Origin: Synechococcales cyanobacterium T60_A2020_003
Lineage (GTDB): Bacteria > Cyanobacteriota > Cyanobacteriia > RECH01
Assembly: GCA_015272205.1 (NCBI GenBank)
Contig: JACYMB010000246.1
Location: forward strand, 1-39,866
Direction: 5' to 3'
Length of the DNA: 39,866 nt
How positions within the stretch are numbered: position 1 is the first letter of the stretch; every line of letters starts with the position of its first letter. A program made the position numbers and the translations under genes. Shown piece by piece: positions 8,658 through 16,747 of this stretch. The notes under the pieces are model-generated. The model was not told the origin of the DNA. It ran no database searches and saw only the letters and a program-made list of their open reading frames with translations.

Positions 8658-9580
8658 TACTGGATCTTACCGATTTCGCGTCCTACCGCTTCGATCTGCT
8701 CATAGTTGGCGTTCTCCGTGGAAATGAACTTTTCCGCGCCAAAGAGTTCTAAGATCTCTGCTTCGTCGGGATTGTTTGGATCTAGGGCCATCAGAGCCGC
8801 CTGTACCCGCTCTACAAAGTCCTCCCCATAGCGCTCCTTCACTGCTGGGTTAATCACCCAGTGGTAGTCAAAGTAGGCTGGAGTCCGCCAGATGACCTGT
8901 ACGTTTGAGGGATCAACCGTGCCATCTTCCACGCGGCTATTCCAAACTTGCTCATTCATTACCCCCGCATCGTAGGTTCCGGCTTGCACCAGTTCCAGCG
9001 TCGCGTCATGGGATTGAGAAAACCCAACGTCTCCCTTAAAGTCTTCTAACCTCACGCCCGCCTCATCTAAAAAGTACTGGGGCATTAATCGTCCAGAGGT
9101 TGAAGACTCGCTCCCAAAGGTGAAGGTATGCCCTTTTAGGGTCGTCAGTTCATTAATATCCGTAATCGGCTGAATGCCACTTGCGGTGTTGGCAATGAAA
9201 ACACTATGGAAATTAGCGTCAATATCCCGCTGGGCGATCGCCTCCGCACCTGGCACCTGCAAGCGCGCCTGTACCCCTGTCAATCCACCGAACCACACCA
9301 TGTCCAAATCCCCAACTTTAAACGCAGTGACCGCAGCGGCGTAGTCCGTCACAGGTTTATAGTCCACGGGAACACCCAGTTCAGACTCCAAGTAATCCGC
9401 TAGCTTGCTGTAGAGTCGCTGCAACTTTTCCGGATCTTGATCTGGAATAGCGCCCGTCACAAAGGGTTGAACATTTTCAGAGGTAGGTGCCGTTGGTTCT
9501 AAATCGGGAGTCGAAGACGGGGTACAGGCTGCTAAGGGAAGCAACACTGCCGCTGCCAGGATAAAAAGCCGGTTTTTCAT
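8657..9580 (-). CDS. phnD: PhnD-type substrate-binding lipoprotein (phosphonate/phosphite or putative selenate)
   Basis: A 307-residue periplasmic binding protein with a lipoprotein signal: hydrophobic residues 4-18 and lipobox LAAC, Cys19 being the lipidated residue. The domain is of the PhnD phosphate/phosphite/phosphonate superfamily (PVDYKPVTDYAAAVTAFKVG, DLDMVWFGG, FTFGSESSTSGR). The C-terminal stretch FGAEKFISTENANYEQIEAV resembles, from memory, the clade NCBI labels putative selenate-binding protein, so selenate or selenite is a real alternative. It is the first gene of the phnDCE operon; the promoter should lie in 9581-9861. Confidence 0.88.
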   Translation of the reverse strand: MKNRLFILAAAVLLPLAACTPSSTPDLEPTAPTSENVQPFVTGAIPDQDPEKLQRLYSKLADYLESELGVPVDYKPVTDYAAAVTAFKVGDLDMVWFGGLTGVQARLQVPGAEAIAQRDIDANFHSVFIANTASGIQPITDINELTTLKGHTFTFGSESSTSGRLMPQYFLDEAGVRLEDFKGDVGFSQSHDATLELVQAGTYDAGVMNEQVWNSRVEDGTVDPSNVQVIWRTPAYFDYHWVINPAVKERYGEDFVERVQAALMALDPNNPDEAEILELFGAEKFISTENANYEQIEAVGREIGKIQ

Positions 9581-9698
9581 ACATGCATCTCAGGTGAGGC
9601 TACAAAACCTAGCATTCTATGGTGATGGAAGGTAAATGGCAATCAAAATGGGCGATCGCCTCTTCAAACATCACGGAAGCATATTCATACCCATAGGA

Positions 9699-9729
9699 AA
9701 GGAGCTAGAAATAAAAGTCTCTGCTCCTT
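9699..9729 (-). terminator. Small hairpin downstream of psbM
   Basis: AAGGAGC (9699-9705) and GCTCCTT (9723-9729) are perfect 7-bp inverted arms around a 17-base loop, about 130 bp past the psbM stop on the minus strand and upstream of phnD. A convincing T-run is missing, so termination is only a guess. Confidence 0.25.
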
Positions 9730-9861
9730 CTTGATATAACAAAAATGAATCCCTAGCGTGACATCAAAGCGCTGTAAACTCCAACAACGTAGACGTAAAT
9801 GCCTCAGTAGGTCAACGCTTTCCTATGTCCATTATCTTGATGAAATCACTCCAGCAAAACG

Positions 9862-9972
9862 CTACTTGCTAGCCTTGCTGCTTGCAGTCTGGATATAGAG
9901 AATCACCAAAAACAGGCTTGGAATTAGTACAAAGAGGATTGTTGCTAAAAACCCTAAGTCGTTCGTTTGCAT
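9862..9972 (-). CDS. psbM: Photosystem II reaction center protein M (PsbM)
   Basis: A 36-residue single-span membrane protein starting [18 protein letters not shown] and continuing with [18 protein letters not shown]. The match to PsbM (MQxNxLGFLA..., LxILYIQT) is essentially full length. PsbM sits at the monomer-monomer interface of the photosystem II dimer in the thylakoid membrane. The ATG at 9972 is preceded by AGAGG with nine bases between. It lies 94 bp downstream of the ferredoxin gene on the same strand and may share its transcript. With psbB and psbT nearby it forms a photosystem II gene cluster. Confidence 0.95.
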   Translation of the reverse strand: MQTNDLGFLATILFVLIPSLFLVILYIQTASSKASK

Positions 9973-10066
9973 TGAACCTAGCCTCTGCTATCGCTTTAAA
10001 AAATGGACTAAATCTAAGCTTAAGGATATCATTCGCCGCTACACTTCCGGTACGTTTTTTGAAGAC

Positions 10067-10363
10067 CTATGGCTTGGTTTTAATGCTGACCGCCCCGTTC
10101 ACAAGCGTTTGACAGGCAAGACGATAGGTGTCAGGCTTACGCTTTAGCTTGCGGTTTTCAGCATCCGTGCGAGGCGAAAGATTTTCCATACCGTCCACAA
10201 CCTCAATAATACATGTACCACACTGACCATACCCGCCGCAGTTCAGCAACTTTCCTTTCAATGTGTATATATCAATACCATTCTCCATGGCTTTGAGTCT
10301 CAGATTGGCTCCGTCAGCAGCAACAACCTCTTTCCCCTCTTTGACAAAATTAATAACTGTCAT
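10067..10363 (-). CDS. [2Fe-2S] ferredoxin with a CX5CX2C cluster motif
   Basis: A 98-residue soluble electron-transfer protein. Cys42, Cys48, Cys51 (in [11 protein letters not shown]) and Cys84 (RLACQ) should bind one [2Fe-2S] cluster. Spacing is CX5CX2C-X32-C, unlike the CX4CX2C-X29-C of photosynthetic plant-type PetF, so it is not the main photosystem I ferredoxin. The ATG at 10363 gives a protein that begins like other ferredoxins ([15 protein letters not shown]). An in-frame ATG at 10477 would add 38 unlikely residues. It is divergent from psbB and followed by psbM; cyanobacteria often keep such a ferredoxin beside psbB, which suggests a role linked to photosystem II or thylakoids, not proven. 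Confidence 0.9.
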   Translation of the reverse strand: MTVINFVKEGKEVVAADGANLRLKAMENGIDIYTLKGKLLNCGGYGQCGTCIIEVVDGMENLSPRTDAENRKLKRKPDTYRLACQTLVNGAVSIKTKP

Positions 10364-11047
10364 AAATATCCAAGTTCTCTGTACAGGTAGTGAGCAACAG
10401 ACGTAGAGTTCAGGCAAAATCATCCTACCAAGGTTAGTGCCAAAGCCACTCTTCATCAGTGAATGCAGCAAGAACAAAAAACCTCAGAAATTATTCATCA
10501 CCTGCGTCTGAAGAAACAAATTGGGCAAGAGAGCCAGCGCAGCTCGTCTTCGCAGAGCGGCTACAGCCTTCAAACTGTAGACCGCAACTTTGTTGGACTA
10601 GCAACCAACTTGCTTTGAAAGACCATTTTACAAACTTTTGTAACGAAATCGACTCTTCGATCGTGTCCAATCCCATATCGGATTTTCAATGTAGCTATCC
10701 TCGTATAGGTCTTGGCGTTAGTATTCACAATGCCCGAAAAAGCGTTTACGTCAGTCTTTGAGGGTGTTCAACTGACAAGTCTAAATCTCGCGCCCCCCAA
10801 GGTTGCTTAGACTTGACCCTTGAAATCAGGACTCAATTTATGGAACACTTCTTTATACACATTCATTTTTACAAACCCGTTGTCAAACTACTAAACTTGC
10901 TCTAATCCCATTAGAACAGTTAGGTCGGTAGCTTGAGAGCATTCTAGATGTAGGGTGGTTTCTGCACAGGCTTTGTCAGTGTAGAAATCTCAGCGAAATG
11001 CTTAAGAGAGTGTTGAAACACATAGATTTGTAGGAGGAGCGTAGTCG
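10364..11047. other. Spacer holding the divergent ferredoxin and psbB promoters
   Basis: No gene is supported in these 684 bases. The stretch separates two divergent photosynthesis-related transcripts, and a long psbB leader is plausible. GTAGGAGGAGC at about 11030-11040 is a strong ribosome-binding site for psbB. Two short frames (10459-10761 plus and 10491-10676 minus) lack any family resemblance. Confidence 0.6.
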
Positions 11048-12583
11048 ATGGGACTACCCTGGTATCGAGTGCACACTGTGGTCTTGAATGACCCAGGGCG
11101 CCTAATTGCAGTGCACCTAATGCACACAGCACTAGTGGCAGGTTGGGCTGGCTCAATGGCATTGTATGAGCTGGCTGTTTATGATCCGAGCGATCCAGTT
11201 CTCAATCCCATGTGGCGGCAAGGAATGTTCGTGCTTCCATTCATGTCTAGATTGGGTGTGACTGGATCTTGGGCAGGCTGGAGCGTAACGGGAGAAACTG
11301 GAGTTGATCCCGGATTCTGGTCATTTGAAGGCGTAGCCGTCGCTCACATTGTTCTGTCTGGCCTGCTGTTCTTGGCAGCTTGCTGGCACTGGGTTTACTG
11401 GGATCTAGAACTGTTCAGAGATCCTCGGACTGGCGAACCTGCCTTAGATCTGCCCAAGATGTTTGGGATCCACTTGTTCTTATCTGGTCTTCTCTGCTTC
11501 GGATTCGGTGCATTTCACCTCACCGGCCTGTTTGGGCCAGGAATGTGGGTATCTGACCCATATGGTCTGACGGGTAGTGTTCAGCCGGTAGCTCCAGCCT
11601 GGGGACCAGAAGGATTTGACCCCTTCAATCCTGGCGGTATCGTGGCTCATCACATTGCCGCAGGTATTGTTGGCATCATTGCTGGACTTTTTCACCTTAT
11701 CGTTCGTCCCCCTGAGCGTCTGTTTAAGGCACTGCGGATGGGGAACATCGAAACTGTACTATCCAGCAGTATTGCAGCCGTGTTTTTTGCGGCCTTTGTT
11801 GTCGCAGGTACGATGTGGTACGGCAGTGCCGCTACGCCCATCGAGCTGTTTGGACCCACCCGCTACCAGTGGGATCAGGGATACTTCCAGCAGGAAATTG
11901 AGCGTCGCGTACAGGCTAGTGTTGCTGACGGCGATACTTATGCGCAGGCTTGGGAAGCTATTCCCGAGAAACTGGCTTTTTATGACTATGTCGGCAACAG
12001 CCCTGCGAAGGGTGGTTTGTTCCGTGTAGGGCCGATGGTCAAGGGTGATGGTATTGCCCAAGGCTGGCTAGGTCACCCTGTCTTCAAGGATGCTGAGGGT
12101 CGTGAGCTAAGCGTTCGTCGCCTACCGAACTTCTTTGAAACATTCCCGGTTGTGCTGACGGATGCTGATGGAATTGTTCGTGCTGACATTCCGTTCCGTC
12201 GTGCTGAATCCAAGTACAGCATTGAGCAGACGGGTGTGACGGTTGCCTTCTATGGTGGGGAACTTGATGGTCAAACCTTTACGGATCCGGCGTCTGTTAA
12301 GCGTTTTGCTCGTAAAGCTCAGCTTGGTGAACCGTTTGAGTTTGATACGGAAACGCTGAATTCGGACGGCGTCTTCCGCACCAGCACCCGTGGTTGGTTC
12401 ACATTTGGTCACGCAGTATTTGCACTTCTCTTCTTCTTCGGTCATATCTGGCATGGTTCTCGGACTCTGTTCCGCGACGTGTTTGCAGGTATTGACCCCG
12501 AGCTTTCGGAAGAGCAAGTCGAGTGGGGTTTCTACCAGAAAGTGGGTGACAAGTCTACTCGTCGTACCGAAAAGGCTGTTTAG
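11048..12583 (+). CDS. psbB: Photosystem II CP47 chlorophyll-binding protein
   Basis: A 511-residue core antenna protein of photosystem II that binds chlorophyll a and beta-carotene and passes excitation to D1/D2. The sequence is recognisable end to end: [19 protein letters not shown] at the start, six membrane helices with paired His ligands ([94 protein letters not shown]), and the large lumenal loop between helices five and six. The ATG at 11048 follows a strong AGGAGG. psbT follows 134 bp downstream on the same strand. No HIP1 octamer was seen within the gene. Confidence 0.99.
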   Translation: MGLPWYRVHTVVLNDPGRLIAVHLMHTALVAGWAGSMALYELAVYDPSDPVLNPMWRQGMFVLPFMSRLGVTGSWAGWSVTGETGVDPGFWSFEGVAVAHIVLSGLLFLAACWHWVYWDLELFRDPRTGEPALDLPKMFGIHLFLSGLLCFGFGAFHLTGLFGPGMWVSDPYGLTGSVQPVAPAWGPEGFDPFNPGGIVAHHIAAGIVGIIAGLFHLIVRPPERLFKALRMGNIETVLSSSIAAVFFAAFVVAGTMWYGSAATPIELFGPTRYQWDQGYFQQEIERRVQASVADGDTYAQAWEAIPEKLAFYDYVGNSPAKGGLFRVGPMVKGDGIAQGWLGHPVFKDAEGRELSVRRLPNFFETFPVVLTDADGIVRADIPFRRAESKYSIEQTGVTVAFYGGELDGQTFTDPASVKRFARKAQLGEPFEFDTETLNSDGVFRTSTRGWFTFGHAVFALLFFFGHIWHGSRTLFRDVFAGIDPELSEEQVEWGFYQKVGDKSTRRTEKAV

Positions 12584-12717
12584 TCTCATTTAGGAACGGC
12601 TTAGACATTTGGAATGGTCTGCAAGTATCATTAAGCAATGTTTAGCTGAGATTTCTTGTTAGACCATTCCATGATTTACCTGTAGACTATTTATATGACT
12701 GAGTGAGAGATTAATCG

Positions 12718-12816
12718 ATGGAAAGTATCGCTTATATTCTTGTCCTTGTCGGAGCACTAGCTGTTTTGTTCTTTGCGATCGCCTTCCGCGAGCCACCCCG
12801 CATCACTAAAGACTAG
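12718..12816 (+). CDS. psbT: Photosystem II reaction center protein T (PsbT)
   Basis: A 32-residue single-helix thylakoid membrane protein (MESIAYILVLVGALAVLFFA, then IAFREPPRITKD), matching PsbT over its whole length. It lies at the photosystem II dimer interface and supports repair of the acceptor side. The psbB-psbT order is the usual cyanobacterial arrangement. The gene contains a HIP1 octamer at about 12777-12784. Confidence 0.97.
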   Translation: MESIAYILVLVGALAVLFFAIAFREPPRITKD

Positions 12817-12841
12817 GCTTTTTAAGTGAGATTTATTCGAT

Positions 12842-12900
12842 GAGCTAACAAGGTTGTGAAAGTGTCGAATGTGAGTCGTCTCCCAACAGCCCGTTAGCTC
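12842..12900 (+). terminator. Possible psbB-psbT transcript-end structure
   Basis: GAGCTAAC (12842-12849) and GTTAGCTC (12893-12900) are perfect 8-bp inverted arms, with a second inner pairing GTTG/CAAC, followed by TTTCTC. It starts 26 bp after the psbT stop. The loop is long (43 bases), so it may be a 3'-end stabilising structure rather than a classical intrinsic terminator. Confidence 0.4.
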
Positions 12901-13154
12901 TTTCTCACTTGATAAAAAGGATTGGATTTCCCGATAATCTTTTTGATCAAGCAGCTTTTCGGGTCAACTTACCGATGTTTAAGTGTCAGTTGCTAAGCTA
13001 GCTTTGATCGAGTCGAAGTTTTGATATTGACTATATATATTTAACTGTTGGTTTCAAATTCTTCATTTCAGTAATTTGTTTTTAGTGAAGATAGCAAGGC
13101 TTAGTTGTTGTGCATACCTGCAAGTTGATCTAGCGTGACTGGGGGGCGGTTGTT
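12901..13154. other. Spacer between psbT and nrdR
   Basis: About 250 bases of AT-rich DNA after the psbT hairpin. It presumably carries the nrdR promoter. No gene or clear operator is visible. Confidence 0.5.
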
Positions 13155-13670
13155 ATGCGATGTCCATTCTGCCAATTTCCAGACAACCGTGTTCTGGAGT
13201 CCAGATCAGCGGAGTCCGGTCAAAGCGTTAGGCGTAGGCGCGAATGTCTAAGGTGTGGTCGGCGTTTTACGACTTACGAACGCATCGAATTTGTGCCTGT
13301 GACTGTGCTCAAGCGAAGTAACGAGCGTGAGTCTTTTGATCGTTCGAAGCTTTTAAGAGGAATTGTGCGTGCCTGTGAGAAAACAGATGTGAGTCCGGCT
13401 CGCATTGAAGCACTAGTGGATGAGATTGAGTCTGAATTGCAACAGCGCACCACACGGGAAGTATCCAGCACAGAAATTGGCGAACTTGTTCTAGAACGAT
13501 TGCAAAGTTTGAACGAGGTTGCCTATGTGCGCTTTGCATCCGTACATCGACAGTTTCAAGGTATCCGTGACTTTGTTGAAGCACTCAATCACCTACAGAA
13601 GAACGCCGCTCACAATGAGGGTGAAACTGTGAGCTATCCGGAACCGTCTCCCATCGCTGTACGTTCATGA
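13155..13670 (+). CDS. nrdR: Transcriptional repressor NrdR
   Basis: A 171-residue nucleotide-sensing repressor of ribonucleotide reductase genes. The zinc ribbon has Cys3, Cys6, Cys31 and Cys34 (MRCPFC... and [16 protein letters not shown]), followed by an ATP-cone domain from about residue 49 ([22 protein letters not shown]) to about 139. Length is normal with a short variable tail. The start ATG at 13155 places the zinc ribbon at the very N-terminus, as in the family. No ribonucleotide reductase gene is in the window. Confidence 0.97.
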   Translation: MRCPFCQFPDNRVLESRSAESGQSVRRRRECLRCGRRFTTYERIEFVPVTVLKRSNERESFDRSKLLRGIVRACEKTDVSPARIEALVDEIESELQQRTTREVSSTEIGELVLERLQSLNEVAYVRFASVHRQFQGIRDFVEALNHLQKNAAHNEGETVSYPEPSPIAVRS

Positions 13671-13722
13671 CCGTTTGAAATTCACAGAGACTCTAGCTCA
13701 GATCAGTAGACTACAAACCTTG

Positions 13723-13840
13723 TTTGGCTCCCCCTAGCCTCCCTTATAAAAGGGAGGAACCGAGCCGGAGATGGCTTGAACTTCTCTTTCTATGGACGCA
13801 AGGCGTCTTCCCGAAGGGTAAGGCGATTGAGGGGGGCAAA
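13723..13840. repeat. MITE-like palindromic repeat element
   Basis: The element begins TTTGGCTCCCCCTA and ends TTGAGGGGGGCAAAG, imperfect inverted ends about 118 bp apart. Inside the left end is a perfect hairpin, CCTCCCTT-ATAA-AAGGGAGG (13738-13757), and in the middle GACGC-AAG-GCGTC. This make-up is typical of short dispersed repeats found between cyanobacterial genes. It lies between nrdR and cobS. Confidence 0.6.
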
Positions 13841-14067
13841 GCCAGGGTTCATTGTGAAGCATGCCTATTTTCGATCTACTGAAGATACACATCTCGTGAG
13901 GAGACGTCCCTGCTATTCAACCGCTATTCTTTGATGGATAGCTCCTAGATACGGAAACTTCTAGGCGAGTTGGCGAAATTCCCCTCAGTTTTGATCATCT
14001 GAAAACCATTACAAAATTGGAAGTTGAGCAATCGCCCTTACTAGAGCGATCGCCCTTAAAGTTTGTT

Positions 14068-14868
14068 ATGTCCGATGAAATGCCTAGGGTTCTAAACGCC
14101 AAGTGGACTGATCGTTTGTTAGAGTCGCCTCGTCGGATTGCTGCGGCTCTCGCGTTTTATACTTGTTTACCGATTCCTGGAATTGCCACCTTAGATTTTC
14201 AATACGTGGCTCGGAGTGCATCCCTCACGGGCTTGATCATCGGCGTAATGTTATCAGGTTTGGACACCGTATTACAAACGCTCCATACCCCACGGTTTCT
14301 AGAGAATGTTCTCATCAGTTTGACCTGGGTTGGTATAACGGGAGGTCTACATCTCGATGGCGCAATGGACACAGCCGACGGCCTATCTGTTCAAGATCCC
14401 GATCGTCGCTTGCAAGTGATGGCAGATAGTGTCACGGGTGCCTTTGGTGCAATGGCCGCTATCGCGATCCTGCTGATCAAAGTTGCTGCGCTTACAGATT
14501 TAACTCAAGGTCGTATCTGGGCACTAATTCTAGTACCCGCCTGGGCAAGATGGGGGCAGCAAATGGCGATCGCATCCTACCCTTACCTTAAGGCCGAAGG
14601 TAAAGGCGCGTTCCATAAGCAAGCCTTGCCCTCAATCCACCACGCATGGCCATGGGCATTGCTGCTAGCTGGCTTAGGTCTAGTTATGCCTGTCACTAGT
14701 TCGATGATGTCCGTATTGGGTTCTTTTACGTGTGGGGCGATCGCCTTGGGGTGGGGTGCATGGTTTCATCAGAAATTAGGTGGCCATACCGGAGATACTT
14801 ATGGAGCCGTGGTTGAATGGACAGAAGCCCTCAGTCTTGGGGCGATCGCCATACTCGCCGCTCAGTAG
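14068..14868 (+). CDS. cobS: Adenosylcobinamide-GDP ribazoletransferase (cobalamin synthase)
   Basis: A 266-residue inner-membrane enzyme that joins adenosylcobinamide-GDP to alpha-ribazole in the last assembly step of (pseudo)cobalamin. The active-site motif HLDGAMDTADG is at about residues 95-105, preceded by the family opening RRIAAALAFYTCLPIP and followed by several hydrophobic helices and GGHTGDTYGAVVEWTEA. I chose the ATG at 14068; an in-frame TTG at 14017 would add 17 residues, and a second ATG lies four codons downstream. No cobalamin riboswitch was recognised upstream. A ferredoxin-like gene starts 41 bp downstream. Confidence 0.93.
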   Translation: MSDEMPRVLNAKWTDRLLESPRRIAAALAFYTCLPIPGIATLDFQYVARSASLTGLIIGVMLSGLDTVLQTLHTPRFLENVLISLTWVGITGGLHLDGAMDTADGLSVQDPDRRLQVMADSVTGAFGAMAAIAILLIKVAALTDLTQGRIWALILVPAWARWGQQMAIASYPYLKAEGKGAFHKQALPSIHHAWPWALLLAGLGLVMPVTSSMMSVLGSFTCGAIALGWGAWFHQKLGGHTGDTYGAVVEWTEALSLGAIAILAAQ

Positions 14869-14909
14869 GGCACAATGAGCTTAGTAATAGAGCTTTCTCG
14901 TTATCCGTC

Positions 14910-15320
14910 ATGAGTGCAGTCCCCGACTCTCAATCGCCCGACTCCCTATCCGCTTGCGTTAAGGCGCTCGGTCTATCCCAGATTGAACGTCATATATTTA
15001 TTTGTGCCGATCAGACTGTTCCTAAATGTTGCGATAAGGCCGAAAGCCTGGTGGCGTGGGATTACCTTAAAAAACGACTGAAAGAACTTGATCTGGATCG
15101 TCCGACTCAAGAGCATCCCACATGTATTTTTCGTACCAAGGCAAACTGTTTACGAGTTTGTCAACAAGGGCCTATTCTCTTGGTTTATCCCGACGGTGTC
15201 TGGTATCGTAACGCGACGCCAGAGGTCATTGAGCGCATTATCCAAGAACACGTACTGGGCGATCGCATTGTGGAAGAATTTGTTTTTCATCGCCATGTAT
15301 TGTCTGCGGTAGTCGAATAG
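14910..15320 (+). CDS. Thioredoxin-like [2Fe-2S] ferredoxin domain protein
   Basis: A 136-residue protein with the layout of thioredoxin-fold [2Fe-2S] ferredoxins: Cys32 (HIFICADQT), Cys40/41 (PKCC), then Cys80 and Cys84 (NCLRVC) followed by QGPILLVYPDGVWYRNATPE. These cysteines probably bind one cluster. The ATG at 14910 is used; an upstream TTG at 14817 would overlap cobS and add 31 unlikely residues. It lies 41 bp after cobS on the same strand and may be cotranscribed. A partner enzyme is not evident. Confidence 0.85.
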   Translation: MSAVPDSQSPDSLSACVKALGLSQIERHIFICADQTVPKCCDKAESLVAWDYLKKRLKELDLDRPTQEHPTCIFRTKANCLRVCQQGPILLVYPDGVWYRNATPEVIERIIQEHVLGDRIVEEFVFHRHVLSAVVE

Positions 15321-15731
15321 GTAAAGTATGAGCCTGTTGACACCTTGGTCAGCCCTTGAATACGGAATACGTCAAGAAACGCAACATTCTGTTCTCAGAC
15401 GTACTGTTAAGGATAGTATTTGATTTAGGAAAAGCCCTATACTTTATCATGGGAGGTGCTAAGTACACATCGGCGAATTCACGGGTGTTTAGTTGGCTAT
15501 CATGCATACAAGTAGATTTTCTGAACGTCTAAGCTACCCTACTTGTACCTTGGATAAATAGAAAACTCGCTTGATGTCCTTTCTCCATGCGGGGTGACAT
15601 TAAATAGCATGAGTAAGCGCGCGAAAATATCCGGAATCAGCCCTAAACTAAATGAAAGCTAAGTTTGTGCATCTTTCTGGAGCTTGTTTGAAACCTTGAG
15701 TGAACATTTTAAGGAGCGGCGAGAGTTAAAC
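15321..15731. other. Spacer upstream of the response-regulator gene
   Basis: No gene is seen in 411 bases. AAGGAG at 15711-15716 is the likely ribosome-binding site for the response regulator, 15 bases before its ATG. No recognised operator or strong hairpin was found. Confidence 0.5.
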
Positions 15732-16379
15732 ATGAAAGAGAACAGCGTCGGAGATAAAAAGCGTCTGATGCTAATCGATGATGACCCCAATCTCATCATG
15801 TTAGTCAAAGACTATCTCGAGTTTCGTGGATATGAGGTGACGACGGCTGAGAACGGACGTGAAGCTCTTGAAATCCTAGAAAATGATATTCCGGATCTCA
15901 TTATCTGCGATGTCATGATGCCTGAAATGGATGGTTACTCCTTTGTAGAACATGTTCGGCAAGATGCCCGAACTAACTGGGTACCTGTTTTATTTCTTTC
16001 TGCCAAAGGTCAAAGTCAAGATAAGGTCAAAGGCTTGAATACTGGCGCAGACGTCTACATGGTCAAGCCTTTTGAGCCTGAAGAATTGGTTGCTCAGGTG
16101 GAGTCGTCATTGAAGCAAGCCGATCGCCTCGCAAAACACAAAGATAAGGGGGTTGAAAATCGTCCAACGATTCAAGTTCCTTTCGACGTAGAGTTAACGC
16201 CCACTGAACTTAAAGTAGTGCAATACGTAGCCCGTGGTATGGCAAATCGTGAAATTGCAGCAGATCTAAACGTGAGCCAACGCACGATTGAAAGTCATGT
16301 TAGCAATATGCTAGGCAAAACGGGACTGCATAACCGCACTGAACTGGCACGCTGGGCCATTGAAAACGATATGGCGTAA
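15732..16379 (+). CDS. NarL/LuxR-family response regulator
   Basis: A 215-residue two-component response regulator. The receiver domain (about residues 11-128) has the acidic pocket DDD at 16-18, the phosphoacceptor Asp60 in IICDVMMPEMDG, and Lys112 in MVKPF. A LuxR-type helix-turn-helix (about 154-212) reads LTPTELKVVQYVARGMANRE, then IAADLNVSQRTIESHVSNML. Overall it resembles the cyanobacterial/plastid Ycf29 type. I chose the ATG at 15732; a TTG at 15684 would add 16 residues. No histidine kinase lies nearby, so the input signal is unknown. It ends 133 bp before tRNA-Thr. Confidence 0.93.
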   Translation: MKENSVGDKKRLMLIDDDPNLIMLVKDYLEFRGYEVTTAENGREALEILENDIPDLIICDVMMPEMDGYSFVEHVRQDARTNWVPVLFLSAKGQSQDKVKGLNTGADVYMVKPFEPEELVAQVESSLKQADRLAKHKDKGVENRPTIQVPFDVELTPTELKVVQYVARGMANREIAADLNVSQRTIESHVSNMLGKTGLHNRTELARWAIENDMA

Positions 16380-16512
16380 CTTTTTGAATGCTTGCCTCGC
16401 GATGGGTAGAGCGATCGCACGTTTGTTCGCCATAAGAGCTACAAGAAAGGTAGTTCTTTTGCGAGGTAATGCGCTTGCTTAGCCTCAAATTTTGTTATCA
16501 TGTTGTTCGATT

Positions 16513-16585
16513 GCTGGTGTAGCTCAGTTGGTAGAGCAGCTGATTTGTAATCAGCCGGTCGCAAGTTCGAGTCTTGTCACCAGCT
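16513..16585 (+). tRNA. trnT: tRNA-Thr (anticodon TGT)
   Basis: The 73-base cloverleaf has acceptor stem GCTGGTG/CACCAGC, D arm GCTC-AGTTGGTA-GAGC, anticodon stem GCTGA/TCAGC with loop TTTGTAA (anticodon TGT, threonine), variable loop CGGTC, and T arm GCAAG-TTCGAGT-CTTGT. The discriminator base is T, and CCA is not encoded. A terminator follows immediately, and an integrase remnant lies just beyond; tRNA 3' ends are common attachment sites. Confidence 0.95.
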
Positions 16586-16593
16586 TTTGATTG

Positions 16594-16624
16594 ACCCCCC
16601 CGTTGCATAAGGCTTCGGGGGGTT
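16594..16624 (+). terminator. Strong hairpin after tRNA-Thr
   Basis: ACCCCCCCG and CGGGGGGTT form a GC-rich stem around a 13-base loop, nine bases after the tRNA 3' end. This is a good candidate for the tRNA terminator, although the T-run after it is short. Confidence 0.65.
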
Positions 16625-16644
16625 CCTGTGTTCGGCCATATCAG

Positions 16645-16670
16645 CGTTTTGGGTATCGTTTTGGGTACCA
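16645..16670 (+). repeat. Imperfect 12-bp tandem repeat before the integrase remnant
   Basis: CGTTTTGGGTAT is followed directly by CGTTTTGGGTAC. Short GTTTTGGGTA repeats of this kind precede tyrosine integrase genes in other cyanobacteria, as far as I recall, so it may belong to the element's attachment or promoter region. Confidence 0.55.
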
Positions 16671-16699
16671 ATAGCTACGCATCTACGCCCAAACCTACT

Positions 16700-16747
16700 T
16701 ATGAATGCGCGAAAATAGGAGTATATGAATGCGCGAAAATAGGAGTA
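16700..16747 (+). repeat. Perfect 24-bp tandem duplication at the integrase start
   Basis: The 24 bases at 16700-16723 are repeated exactly at 16724-16747. Each copy contains ATGAATGCGCG and ends AATAGGAGTA. The duplication covers the integrase's possible start codon (ATG, 16729) and a GGAG ribosome-binding motif. In another frame it encodes YECAKIGV twice. Being a multiple of three it keeps frame. Confidence 0.9.

Noticed and set aside
9882-10112. A 76-codon plus-strand frame across psbM
   Set aside because: It is antisense to psbM and to the 3' end of the ferredoxin gene, and it has no family resemblance.
10364-10477. N-terminal extension of the ferredoxin from an upstream ATG
   Set aside because: The added residues do not look like ferredoxin, and the protein is complete from 10363.
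13671-14067. Cobalamin riboswitch before cobS
   Set aside because: The B12-box and conserved core were not found; the space holds a MITE-like repeat instead.
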